Shown here piece after piece: positions 16,099 through 23,913 of a DNA stretch of 64,000 bases (the first letter of the stretch is position 1; each line of letters opens with the position of its first letter). Below the pieces are notes generated by a model. That model was not told the origin of the DNA and searched no databases. It worked only from the letters and a program-made list of their open reading frames with translations. The position numbers and the translations under genes are program-made. The stretch spans positions 1 through 64,000 of the forward strand of contig CAVRIR010000004.1 of NCBI GenBank assembly GCA_963721305.1, written 5' to 3'. The DNA is from DATAES01 sp963721305 (GTDB lineage: Bacteria > Actinomycetota > Acidimicrobiia > Acidimicrobiales > JACDCH01).

Positions 16099-16746
16099 AT
16101 GCGACTCGTCGATCTGAGTCACGACATCACGGACGGCATGACGACCTACCCGGGTCTGCCGGGGCCGCAGATCTCGACACACATCAGCCGTGAGGAGTCG
16201 GGCGCGCGGCTCGGCGGTGGCGCTTCGTTCCACATCGGCCGGGTCGACATGATCGCGAACACCGGGACGTACATCGACAGCCCGTGGCACTTCCACGAGG
16301 ACGGGCCCGATCTGGCGGGGCTCGCGTTGGAGGGGTTGGCCGCGCTACCGCTCACACTCATTCGTGACCGGGGACGTGCGATCGACGTTGCTGCACTTCC
16401 TGATCAATCCGTCGAGGGTCATGCCGTGCTCTTCCACACCGGATGGGACGCGCACTGGGGTACGGACGCGTACGGCGTCGATGCTCCCTTCCTGACCGCC
16501 GATCTCGTGCGCGCGCTCGTCGACCGCAGACCGGCGCTCGTCGGGATCGACTCGGTCAACATCGACGACATCGATGACGGCAGTCGTCCGGCGCACTCGA
16601 TGCTCCTCGGAGCCGGCATCACGATCGTCGAGCACCTGACCAACCTCGGGGCGTTGCCGGACCGCGGCGGCACGTTCTACGCCGTCCCCCCGAAGGTCCA
16701 TGGCTTCGGCACGTTCCCGGTGCGCGCGTTCGCACTGATCGACTGA
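16099..16746 (+). CDS. Cyclase/kynurenine formamidase-like family protein, metal ligands altered
   Basis: A 215-residue protein of the putative cyclase family (KynB-like metal hydrolases). N-terminal LVDLSHDITDGMTTYPGLP and the C-terminal FGTFPVRAFALID are typical. The usual metal motif HxGTHxDxPxHF reads NTGTYIDSPWHF here: the two His ligands are Asn and Tyr while the Asp and final His remain. A subset of this family carries that variant, so activity is possible, but metal binding must differ from KynB. Third gene of the SRPBCC-sulfatase operon, starting 4 nt after the sulfatase stop. Substrate unknown. Confidence 0.82.
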   Translation: MRLVDLSHDITDGMTTYPGLPGPQISTHISREESGARLGGGASFHIGRVDMIANTGTYIDSPWHFHEDGPDLAGLALEGLAALPLTLIRDRGRAIDVAALPDQSVEGHAVLFHTGWDAHWGTDAYGVDAPFLTADLVRALVDRRPALVGIDSVNIDDIDDGSRPAHSMLLGAGITIVEHLTNLGALPDRGGTFYAVPPKVHGFGTFPVRAFALID

Positions 16747-16795
16747 CCCGCCCTCGCGATCCTCCGATGCCCGCGGTGGGCCGAGGGGGCGTGGG

Positions 16796-17614
16796 TCAGG
16801 AAGGCTTGAACGCGGCGCGGACGGCTTTGGATCCTTCGCCGGCGTAGTGCCAGTAGCCGTAGGTCCCCTGGTCACGCAGCTCGTTCGCCGCTTCGACCAT
16901 CGCACCGAGCGCGACGTAGGCGAAGGCGCCACCGACGGACACCCGCCCGACGCCGATCTCGGCCAGCTCTGCGATCGTCGGCACGCCCGGCAGCGCGAGC
17001 ACGTTGACAGGACGGTCGACCGACGACACGAGCGTGCGCAGATCGTCGAGCGCGATGATCCCCGGCGCGTACAGCACATCGGCGCCGGCCTCCTGGTACG
17101 CCTGCAGTCGCCGGATCGACTCGCTCAGGTCCTGCATGCCGTGCAGGTAGTTCTCGGCGCGCGCGGTGAGGACGAGCGTGCCCGTACCGCGATGCGCGGC
17201 CTCCGCGGCGGCCGCCACCCGGTCGGTGGCCGGGCCCAAGTCGTAGAGCTTGTCGAGCCCACGGCTGAAGTCCTCGATCGAGCAGCCGGCGAGCCCCACA
17301 TCGATCGCGCGCGCAACTGTCTCCGCCACGCCCTCGGGATCGTCCGCGTAGCCGTTCTCCAGATCCGCCGACACCGGCACCGTCGTCGCGGCAGCGATCG
17401 CGGCCGCGCTCGCGATCGCTTCGTCCCGAGTCGTCGCGCCGTCGAGCCGCCCGAGCGTGGCCGCGAACCCGCTGCTGGTGGTGGCGAGTGCTTCGAAGCC
17501 GAGCGACTCGAGCAGCTTCGCCGAACCGACGTCCCACGGGTTCGGTAGCAGCAGGGGCAAGCTCTGGCGGTGCAACGCCAGGAAGTGATCGACCTTGCCT
17601 GGGTCAGCGGCCAT
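16796..17614 (-). CDS. PEP mutase/isocitrate lyase superfamily protein
   Basis: A 272-residue TIM-barrel enzyme of the PEP mutase/ICL group (carboxyphosphonoenolpyruvate mutase-like). It begins FLALHRQSLPLLLPNPWDVG, has ALATTSSGFA, the metal-binding strand VSADLENGYAD, and the signature loop region GCSIEDFS, then VLTARAENYL. Actinobacterial proteins of this type are usually annotated as isocitrate lyase/phosphoenolpyruvate mutase family; actual C-C or P-C bond cleaved is not known. Transcribed with the zinc-finger gene upstream (18 nt between its stop and this ATG). Confidence 0.85.
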   Translation of the reverse strand: MAADPGKVDHFLALHRQSLPLLLPNPWDVGSAKLLESLGFEALATTSSGFAATLGRLDGATTRDEAIASAAAIAAATTVPVSADLENGYADDPEGVAETVARAIDVGLAGCSIEDFSRGLDKLYDLGPATDRVAAAAEAAHRGTGTLVLTARAENYLHGMQDLSESIRRLQAYQEAGADVLYAPGIIALDDLRTLVSSVDRPVNVLALPGVPTIAELAEIGVGRVSVGGAFAYVALGAMVEAANELRDQGTYGYWHYAGEGSKAVRAAFKPS

Positions 17615-17632
17615 TCGGCGATTCCGATCGTG

Positions 17633-17929
17633 TCACGGGTGCGACGGCGAGGGCGGCGCCCCTTCGACCTCGAAGAACAACTCGTCCGCGTAGCACCACC
17701 ACCAGTCCTCGCCCGGTTCGTACGAGCGGATCAGCGGATGATCGTGATGCGCGTCCCAGTGCGCGGTTGCATGGCGGTTCGGCGAGTTGTCGCAACAACC
17801 GACGTGCCCGCACATCATGCACATGCGCAGGTGCACCCATCGACCGCCGATGCGAAGGCAGTCTTCACACCCCTCGCTCGACGGCTCGACATCGGCGACC
17901 TGATCGAGATGGGTGCAGGTGTCAGCCAA
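17633..17929 (-). CDS. Stand-alone UBP-type zinc finger protein
   Basis: A 98-residue protein that is essentially one ZnF-UBP domain. The zinc ligands are visible as CTHLDQV, CEDCLRIGGRW, CMMCGHVGCCD and HATAHWDAHHDHPLIRS, with the aromatic tail WWWCYADELFF. In eukaryotes this fold binds the ubiquitin C-terminal tail; in bacteria it is common in actinomycetes with unknown partner. I choose the TTG at 17929 because it begins the domain and has GAGGAG 6 nt upstream; there is no suitable ATG. Divergent from the NUDIX gene and upstream of the PEP mutase-like gene. Confidence 0.8.
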   Translation of the reverse strand: MADTCTHLDQVADVEPSSEGCEDCLRIGGRWVHLRMCMMCGHVGCCDNSPNRHATAHWDAHHDHPLIRSYEPGEDWWWCYADELFFEVEGAPPSPSHP

Positions 17930-17998
17930 CGGACTCTCCTCTACGACAACAACGAAAGACCCTAACGTCAGCCATCCACGGCGCGACGATCGCGGACG

Positions 17999-18517
17999 AT
18001 GAAGCACTCGGAACCAGGCGGCGCACCCGATCTGGTCGACGTGGTCGACGCGGACGACCGTGTCGTCGGCACCGTGACCCGGGCCGAGATGCGGCGGGAC
18101 AACCTCCGCCACCGCGCGGTCGGGGTCCTCGTCCGTACGTCCGGTGGAGACGTCGTCGTCCACCGACGCTCGGACTGGAAGGACGTGTGGCCGGGTTATT
18201 GGGACGTCGCGTTCGGCGGTGTGTTGCGGCCCGGTGAGGAATGGATCGACGGCGCCCGCCGCGAGCTCGCCGAGGAGGCCGGGATCACGGTCGAATCGGA
18301 GGACCTGACCGAGCTCGGGACCAGTACCTACGAAGACGCAGACGTCCGGGTCATCGGACGCACCTATGTCGCGACCCACGACGGTCCGTTCACGTTCGTG
18401 GACGGTGAGGTCGAACGCACCGAGCTCGTGCCCTGGACCGCACTGCGCGCATGGACGGCGACGCGCACCTGCTGTCCGGACACGCTGGCGATGGTGGTGC
18501 CACTGTTGCCCGGCTGA
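17999..18517 (+). CDS. NUDIX hydrolase
   Basis: A 172-residue NUDIX protein hydrolysing a nucleoside diphosphate-linked substrate. The Nudix box (GX5EX7REUXEEXGU) is complete: GVLRPGEEWIDGARREL followed by AEEAGI, at about residues 80-102. The N-terminal VDVVDADDRVVGTVTRAEMR and HRAVGVLVRT resemble the YfcD/isopentenyl-diphosphate-isomerase-like NUDIX subgroup, but the isomerase catalytic residues are not evident. Single gene between divergent and convergent neighbours. Substrate unknown. Confidence 0.88.
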   Translation: MKHSEPGGAPDLVDVVDADDRVVGTVTRAEMRRDNLRHRAVGVLVRTSGGDVVVHRRSDWKDVWPGYWDVAFGGVLRPGEEWIDGARRELAEEAGITVESEDLTELGTSTYEDADVRVIGRTYVATHDGPFTFVDGEVERTELVPWTALRAWTATRTCCPDTLAMVVPLLPG

Positions 18518-18533
18518 CGGCAGGCAGCCGACG

Positions 18534-19424
18534 TCAGGGCAGGATCTGCGTGCCGTCCACGTATCCGAGCTCGAGCAGCTTCGTCTGGGGCGCGACCCGT
18601 GCGAGCTCGTCACGGATCGGTGCGATGTCGGTGTCCACCGAGAAGCCCGGCAACCAGTTGTCGTGGTGCGACAACACGACCCGTTCGGGTGCGAGCAACT
18701 CGACCTCGCGCGCGACGAACTGCGCGAGCGAGCCCTGGATCGGCTCACCGTCGACGTTGCCTCGACCCGCAGCCGCGACGATCGCCACATCCGGATGGAG
18801 CCCGCGCAGGATCTCGGACCAGTGACCGGACGTGTCCTGATACAGAACGCTGCCCTGCGGCGTCTCGAACAAATACACGAGCGCGCCCCCGTCCCCGCGA
18901 TCACCTTGCTGCGCGTGCACGAGATGCTCGAACGACTCGCGGGACAGGCCTGTCGCGAAGTGCTGCGTCAGCTCCGCGAACCGCGCTCGTTGCTCCTGCC
19001 ACGTCAGGCCGAGATCGCCGAGGCACACGTCGCCGGACTGGTGCATGCCGCGATGCGACCAGACGCAGGAGTGCTGGCTCGGGTACACCGACACCTTGAC
19101 CGTCTCCGACAGCGCGACCGTCTCACCACCCGCGACGCAGATCATCTGCTCGACCGGAACACCGGCCTGTTCCATGACCCGCACCGTCTCGTAGCTGCCG
19201 ATGATGCGCGCGCCGGTGGTCCCCGCGATGCGCTCGGCGCCGTAGAGGTGGTCGAAGTGCGAGTGACCGACGACGATCCAGTCGCATTCGTCGATGTCGC
19301 CGGCTGTGAGACCCGAGCCGGCCGCGTCAGGCGCGCGATCGATGTACGCATCGAGGAAGATCGTGAGCCCGGCCGTCCGCATGCGGAACGTCGCGCAGCC
19401 GTACCAGTCCAGCGTCGTCGCCAT
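18534..19424 (-). CDS. MBL-fold metallo-hydrolase
   Basis: A 296-residue metallo-beta-lactamase-fold hydrolase. The zinc motif HSHFDH is at residues 54-59, with the later ligands plausible in SQHSC, YQDTSGH and SHHDNW. Resembles UlaG/YycJ-like or lactonase-like members. Last gene of a five-gene minus-strand operon (amidohydrolase, dehydratase, pirin, VOC, MBL), 4 nt after the VOC stop. Substrate unknown; context suggests ring- or lactone-opening in a small catabolic route. Confidence 0.85.
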   Translation of the reverse strand: MATTLDWYGCATFRMRTAGLTIFLDAYIDRAPDAAGSGLTAGDIDECDWIVVGHSHFDHLYGAERIAGTTGARIIGSYETVRVMEQAGVPVEQMICVAGGETVALSETVKVSVYPSQHSCVWSHRGMHQSGDVCLGDLGLTWQEQRARFAELTQHFATGLSRESFEHLVHAQQGDRGDGGALVYLFETPQGSVLYQDTSGHWSEILRGLHPDVAIVAAAGRGNVDGEPIQGSLAQFVAREVELLAPERVVLSHHDNWLPGFSVDTDIAPIRDELARVAPQTKLLELGYVDGTQILP

Positions 19425-19428
19425 GCGG

Positions 19429-19956
19429 TCAGAACACCGGCTTGCCGTACATCTCGCCGAGTGGATCGGAGATCAGCTCGAGGCGCGCGCCGTCGGGATC
19501 GTTGAAGTAGAGCGACGCGCCGTCGAGATGCACGTACGGAACGCCCGCGGCGTCGAGCTTGTCCTTCAGGTGCTGCCAGCGCTCGGGCTCGACAGAGATG
19601 GCGAGATGGTGCAAGCCACCGAGCACCTCCGCGTACGGACCCAGGTCGAGTCCGGGGAGATCGAAGAACGCGAGCGCGTTGCCGTTGCCGATGTCGAAGA
19701 AGAAATGAGTCGAGCCGCCGTAGTCGCGGTTCTCGAACATCTCGGTGAGCGGGAACTCGAGGAGGCCTTGGTAGAAGTCGACGGTCCGCTCGACGTCGTT
19801 GCTCAGCAGCGCGACGTGGTGGACCCCACGCGCCGCCGACAGCGGACGGTTCGGTCCCTTGTTGAGGTGGCGTGAGGCGATCTCCTCGCGACGCCGCGTT
19901 GCTTCGTCACGCGCCGTTCCGGTGAGCCCTGCCTTCGGTTCCTGCTGCGTCGTCAT
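19429..19956 (-). CDS. VOC family (glyoxalase/dioxygenase-fold) protein
   Basis: A 175-residue protein with one vicinal-oxygen-chelate domain. The beta-alpha-beta units start with GVHHVALLSNDVERTVDFYQ and GLHHLAISVEPERWQ, and end with YFNDPDGARLELISDP, giving the His and Glu metal-ligand positions of the fold. An N-terminal 35-residue charged extension (ATRRREEIASRHLNKG) precedes the domain. Its start overlaps the pirin stop (ATGA). Could be an extradiol-type dioxygenase, lyase or resistance protein; reaction unknown. Confidence 0.85.
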   Translation of the reverse strand: MTTQQEPKAGLTGTARDEATRRREEIASRHLNKGPNRPLSAARGVHHVALLSNDVERTVDFYQGLLEFPLTEMFENRDYGGSTHFFFDIGNGNALAFFDLPGLDLGPYAEVLGGLHHLAISVEPERWQHLKDKLDAAGVPYVHLDGASLYFNDPDGARLELISDPLGEMYGKPVF

Positions 19957-20663
19957 CCGGTCACCCAGATCAGCACTTCGGCGCCGCCCTCGCCAGCGGT
20001 CAGCTCGGGCTCGCCCGCGCCGACGAGCCGGACGGCGTCACCGGCGGCGAGTGCACCGGCACCCTCGAGCTCGACCTGTCCGTCGGCCACGAAGAGGTGG
20101 GCATTGGCGCCATCCGGGACCGAGACGGTTTCACCCGGCTTCAGCCGGCCGCCCCACAGCACCGCGTCGCGCTGGTGGATCGTGATCGCCGCGTCGTGCC
20201 CTTGTCCCGATGCGATCGGTTGCAGGCCACCCTTGTCGAGCTCACCGTTGATGTCCTTCTGCTCGTAGCCGGGCTCGATGCGGTCGGTGTCCGGGCGCAC
20301 CCACATCTGGATGAAGTGGACGTCCTCGGTCGGCGACGGATTCATCTCCGAGTGCCAGATACCGGTGCCCGCGCTCATGCGCTGCGCGAGACCCGGGTAG
20401 AGCTCGCCGCGGTTGCCCTCGGAGTCCTTGTGCTCGAGGCGCCCCGACAGGACCCAGGTCACGATCTCCATGTCCTGATGCGGATGGGTCGAGAATCCGG
20501 TGCCGGCTGCGACGCGGTCGTCGTTCGACACGAGGAGCAGACCGTGGTGCGTGTTGGCGCGGTCGTAGTGGTGGCCGAAGCTGAAGCTGTGGTGGCTGTC
20601 GAGCCAGCCGAGCTCGGTGTGCGGCCTGGTGTCTGCCTTGCGGACGTCGATCGTCGCGTTCAT
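19953..20663 (-). CDS. Pirin family protein
   Basis: A 236-residue bicupin of the pirin/YhhW type, an iron-binding protein that in some bacteria has quercetin 2,3-dioxygenase activity. Metal ligands are seen as THPHQDMEIVTWV (His60, His62) and GIWHSEMNPS (His104, Glu106). The family N-terminus LGWLDSHHSFSFGHHYD is present. The ATG at 20663 starts the conserved region; it overlaps the dehydratase stop (ATGA), and the pirin stop overlaps the VOC start. Part of the coupled five-gene operon. Confidence 0.9.
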   Translation of the reverse strand: MNATIDVRKADTRPHTELGWLDSHHSFSFGHHYDRANTHHGLLLVSNDDRVAAGTGFSTHPHQDMEIVTWVLSGRLEHKDSEGNRGELYPGLAQRMSAGTGIWHSEMNPSPTEDVHFIQMWVRPDTDRIEPGYEQKDINGELDKGGLQPIASGQGHDAAITIHQRDAVLWGGRLKPGETVSVPDGANAHLFVADGQVELEGAGALAAGDAVRLVGAGEPELTAGEGGAEVLIWVTG

Positions 20664-21643
20664 CGTCGTTCTGACTCCGTGTCGTTGCTGGGCTGGTTGC
20701 CGTAGTCGAGGTTTCCGCCCGAGAGGATCACCCCGACCCGAGCTGGTAACGCCTCGGGCAACGCGAACATGCCCGCCAGCCCCGTCGCACCGCTCGGCTC
20801 GACGACGAGCTTGCAACGCTCGAACAGGAACCGCATCGCCGCGACGATCTGCTCGTCATCGACCCTGACGATGCCGGCCACGTGCTCGGCGAGGATGGCG
20901 AACGTCCGCGCGCTCAACGGCGCGAGGAGGCCGTCGGCGATCGTCGTGCCTTGGGGCTGCGGCAGGAGCTGACCTGCCGCGAGCGATCGGTACGCGTCGT
21001 CGGCACCCGCGGGCTCGGCGCCCCACACCTGGATCCCAGGGTCGATCCCATGGGCCGCGATCGCAGTGCCGCTCAACAGCCCGCCACCGCTCACCGGCGC
21101 GACGACCAGTCCGACCTCAGGATGCTCCTCGAGCAGCTCGAGGCAGGCGGTTCCCGCGCCCGCGATCACACGTACGTCGTCGTACGGATGCACGACGTGC
21201 GCGCCCGTGCGGGCGACGACCTCGTCGAGCGTGGCGGCTCGGGCGTCGAGAGTCGGCGCGCATTCGATGACCTCACCGCCGTAGGACCGAACCGCATCGG
21301 CCTTGGCGTTCGGCGCAGTCGATGGCATCACGACGTAGCACGGGATCCCTCGCACGGATGCCGCCAGTGCGAGCGCACCACCGTGATTGCCCGACGAGTG
21401 CGTCGCCACGCCGTGCGCCGCTTGCGCTTCCGTGAGCTGCAACACCGCGTTGAGCGCGCCGCGTGCCTTGAACGCGCCCGAGCGTTGGAACGTCTCGCAC
21501 TTGAGCAGCACATGCGAGCCACAGCGGGCATCGAGCGTCCTGCTGGTCAGCACCGGAGTGCGGTTGATGTACGGCGCGATGCGGTCGCGCGCCGCGCACA
21601 CGTCCGTGAAGGACGGCGCTCCGGTGTCAGGCTTCGATGGCAA
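20660..21643 (-). CDS. Threonine/serine dehydratase-like PLP enzyme (fold type II)
   Basis: A 327-residue PLP-dependent enzyme of the threonine dehydratase/serine racemase group. The Schiff-base Lys is K59 in FQRSGAFKARGALNA; THSSGNHGGALALAA is the phosphate-side SxGNHG motif; VVAPVSGGGLLSG is the glycine-rich PLP phosphate loop; ILSGGNLDYG closes the domain. No ACT regulatory domain, so it is of the catabolic or racemase type (dehydration of Ser/Thr, hydroxyaspartate or related). Starts inside the end of the upstream amidohydrolase (17-nt overlap) and overlaps pirin at its end. Confidence 0.88.
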   Translation of the reverse strand: MPSKPDTGAPSFTDVCAARDRIAPYINRTPVLTSRTLDARCGSHVLLKCETFQRSGAFKARGALNAVLQLTEAQAAHGVATHSSGNHGGALALAASVRGIPCYVVMPSTAPNAKADAVRSYGGEVIECAPTLDARAATLDEVVARTGAHVVHPYDDVRVIAGAGTACLELLEEHPEVGLVVAPVSGGGLLSGTAIAAHGIDPGIQVWGAEPAGADDAYRSLAAGQLLPQPQGTTIADGLLAPLSARTFAILAEHVAGIVRVDDEQIVAAMRFLFERCKLVVEPSGATGLAGMFALPEALPARVGVILSGGNLDYGNQPSNDTESERR

Positions 21644-22805
21644 ACAGCTCGCGGGCGTTCTGCCCGAGGAACGCGGCGCGATCGGCCTCCGAGAACTCGG
21701 CTGCGAGCTCGTCGAGGTCCAGTACGTATTCCGGCGTGTGATCCGCGTGCGGGAAATCGGACGCCCACAGGAACCGGTTGCCGAACCGATCGACCAGTGC
21801 AGGAATCGTGCGCTCGTCCGGGTCGCAGGAGATCCAGATGCAGTCGCGGAAGTAGTCGCTCGGCTTGCGCTTCAGGGGCACTCGGTCGCCGATGAACGTG
21901 TGCGAGTACACCGCGTCGATGCGGTCGAGCCAGTAGCCGATCCACCCGCCGCCCGACTCGAGGACGATGACCCTGAGCTGGGGGAACAGGTCGAAGATGC
22001 CGTAGTCGAACAACGTCGTGAACTGGTGACGCACCCCGTCCGACGCCGTCACGGACGCGAGGAGCTGGAGTTGCTTGACGTTGTCCCACGAGCCCATGCG
22101 CATGCCCTTGGTCCATTGCGGCTCGAAGGTGGGATGGATGGCGAACGGGACGTCGAGGTCCTGCGCAGCCGCGAAGACGGGATGGTTGTCGGGATGACCG
22201 AGTGGGCGTCCGTCGTGCGTGAACGGCGCGACGTACGCGCCGCGGGCGCCCTCGTCCACCGCGCGTTCGAGCTCGCGGGCCGCGGCCGCGGGATCGCTCA
22301 ACGACAGGTGCGCGGTCGGAACGAGGCGCGGGCTGTCCGCGCAGAACTCGCAGATCCACCGGTTGTAGGCGCGCGTGTAGGCCTGGGACAGCTCCGGGTC
22401 TTCGAGCTCCGCTTCCCAGAGCAGGCCGACGGTCGTGTAGAGCACCACGGCGTCGATGTGCTCCGCGTCGAGGACCTTCAGCCGTTCGTTCGGATCCATG
22501 CTGCCGTACGGCGCTTCGCCGAGATACGTGCGCTCGGGGTCGACGCGCATCGAACGCACCTCGTCGATCGGCGCACCCATGGCGCCGAGCGTCGCGGGGA
22601 AGCCCCGCCGGCTCAGCTTCGACCGTTCGCCACCGATCTCGAGCTCTTCGAGACCTTCGTCGTCGAGCACGATGCGCAAGGCACGGTCGCGGTACTCCGG
22701 ATCGATGTAGTTCTCCCACAGATCAGGCGGCTCGAGGATGTGACCGTCGGCGTCGACCGCACCGTCGAACGACAGGCGCTCGGTCTCGTGCATCGTCTTC
22801 GCCAT
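21627..22805 (-). CDS. Amidohydrolase_2 family protein
   Basis: A 392-residue TIM-barrel metal hydrolase/decarboxylase. The N-terminal metal motif is DADGHILEP (about residues 18-26), later FAIHPTFEPQW and LESGGGWIGYW, and the C-terminal FLWASDFPHADHTPE. A paralogue of the gene at 3350-4582, but only distantly similar. The ATG at 22805 is chosen over an upstream ATG because it begins the conserved region. First gene of the coupled operon ending with the MBL protein. Substrate unknown. Confidence 0.85.
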   Translation of the reverse strand: MAKTMHETERLSFDGAVDADGHILEPPDLWENYIDPEYRDRALRIVLDDEGLEELEIGGERSKLSRRGFPATLGAMGAPIDEVRSMRVDPERTYLGEAPYGSMDPNERLKVLDAEHIDAVVLYTTVGLLWEAELEDPELSQAYTRAYNRWICEFCADSPRLVPTAHLSLSDPAAAARELERAVDEGARGAYVAPFTHDGRPLGHPDNHPVFAAAQDLDVPFAIHPTFEPQWTKGMRMGSWDNVKQLQLLASVTASDGVRHQFTTLFDYGIFDLFPQLRVIVLESGGGWIGYWLDRIDAVYSHTFIGDRVPLKRKPSDYFRDCIWISCDPDERTIPALVDRFGNRFLWASDFPHADHTPEYVLDLDELAAEFSEADRAAFLGQNARELFAIEA

Positions 22806-22879
22806 GCATCGACCCCCTGAGAACTGACGCGGCACGGTAGCGCGACGCTCGGCGCAGCCGATTCGGCGATGCTGGGACG

Positions 22880-22893
22880 TACCCTTTGGGGTA
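22880..22893. promoter_or_regulatory. CsoR/RicR-like palindrome
   Basis: TACCCTTTGGGGTA: arms TACCC and GGGTA around a 4-base centre, resembling copper-sensing CsoR/RicR operators (TACCC-N4/5-GGGTA). It lies 44 bp upstream of the membrane-protein GTG start. Resemblance only. Confidence 0.3.
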
Positions 22894-22936
22894 TCGGGGG
22901 TTCAAGCCGGGCCGACGATGGGTCGAGGAGGTAGCC

Positions 22937-23746
22937 GTGAACAGGGTGCGCCGTGGGTTCAAGCTGGCGGGGACTGCTTGGAAGGTGATCGTCGCCGAGC
23001 CCGCGATCCTTCTGGTGCTCGCGGTCGGGCTCGTCGGCATGGTGATCGTCTCCGGCGGCGCGTTCCTGCTGCTGTTCCGCCGGTTCCCGACCGCTGACGA
23101 CTTCCAGTTCCCGAACTACCTGATCGCGCTGCCGGTGTTGGGGCTGGGCTCGATCGTGTCGAGCTACTGCAACGTCGTCGTCGCGGTCATGGCCGATCGA
23201 CGGCTGCGCGGTGACGACCCGACGGTCGAGGAGGGGATGGCCATTGCCACCTCGAAGCTCAACCGCATCTTCTCGTGGACGCTCGTCTCGATCGCGGTCG
23301 GCTTGCTGCTGCAGGTGATCGCCGAACGCTTCCGGCTCGCCGGCGCCATCACGTCGCGGCTGTTCGGTGTGGCGTGGAACCTGGCGACGATGTTCGTCGT
23401 GCCGGTGCTGGCGCTCGAGGATCTGTCGGTGCGCGACTCGATCCGCCGGTCGTCATCCATCTTCAAGTCGAAGTGGGGCGAGTCGGTGGTCGCGCAGGGC
23501 ACCGTCGGTTTCGCAGTGATGCTCGCCGCGTTCCCGGCCATGTTCGTGGTGGCGCTGGTGGCGGCCGTGTCCGTCCCCGTGGCCATAGGGGCGGCAGTGC
23601 TGCTGTTCGGTGCGCTGATCCTCGTGTCCGGCGCGCTCGATGTCGTGGTCGACGTTGCGCTGTACCGCTACGCGATGGACGGCACGGTCCTCGGCACGTT
23701 CACGTCCGAAGACCTCGACGACGTCTTCCGCCCCAAGAACGACTGA
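22937..23746 (+). CDS. Multi-pass membrane protein (DUF6159-like)
   Basis: A 269-residue integral membrane protein with about five to six hydrophobic segments: PAILLVLAVGLVGMVIVSGG, YLIALPVLGLGSIVSSY, IFSWTLVSIAVGLLLQVI, a central LATMFVVPVLALE, and two C-terminal spans (AVMLAAFPAMFVVALVAAV; IGAAVLLFGALILVSGALD). Motifs such as FVVPVLALEDLSVRDSIRRS and the KSKWGESVVAQ loop fit the DUF6159 group. The GTG at 22937 follows a strong GAGGAGG. No enzymatic residue is recognisable. A CsoR-like palindrome lies upstream; function unknown. Confidence 0.75.
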   Translation: MNRVRRGFKLAGTAWKVIVAEPAILLVLAVGLVGMVIVSGGAFLLLFRRFPTADDFQFPNYLIALPVLGLGSIVSSYCNVVVAVMADRRLRGDDPTVEEGMAIATSKLNRIFSWTLVSIAVGLLLQVIAERFRLAGAITSRLFGVAWNLATMFVVPVLALEDLSVRDSIRRSSSIFKSKWGESVVAQGTVGFAVMLAAFPAMFVVALVAAVSVPVAIGAAVLLFGALILVSGALDVVVDVALYRYAMDGTVLGTFTSEDLDDVFRPKND

Positions 23747-23825
23747 CCCCCGCCACCCTCCCGCCGCCCTCCCGCCCACTTCCTCCCGCCGAATTCCTCA
23801 CATTGATGTCTGACCGACCGAATCC

Positions 23826-23910
23826 AGTGGCTCGGACATCACAGAACGGGATGGGCGCGCTTCTGTGACGCCTGAGCCACCGATTCGGTGGCTGGGACTT
23901 CACAGAACGA
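23826..23910. repeat. Intergenic pair of related 24-bp direct repeats with inverted repeats
   Basis: AGTGGCTCGGACATCACAGAACGG (split: AGTGGCTCGGACATCA, CAGAACGG; 23826-23849) is repeated with four changes at 23887-23910. Between them CACAGAA (23840-23846) pairs with TTCTGTG (23861-23867), and AGCCACCGA/TCGGTGGCT (23875-23893) forms a second dyad. It lies between the ends of the membrane-protein and TetR genes and may act as a structured 3' region. Confidence 0.55.
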
Positions 23911-23913
23911 TCG

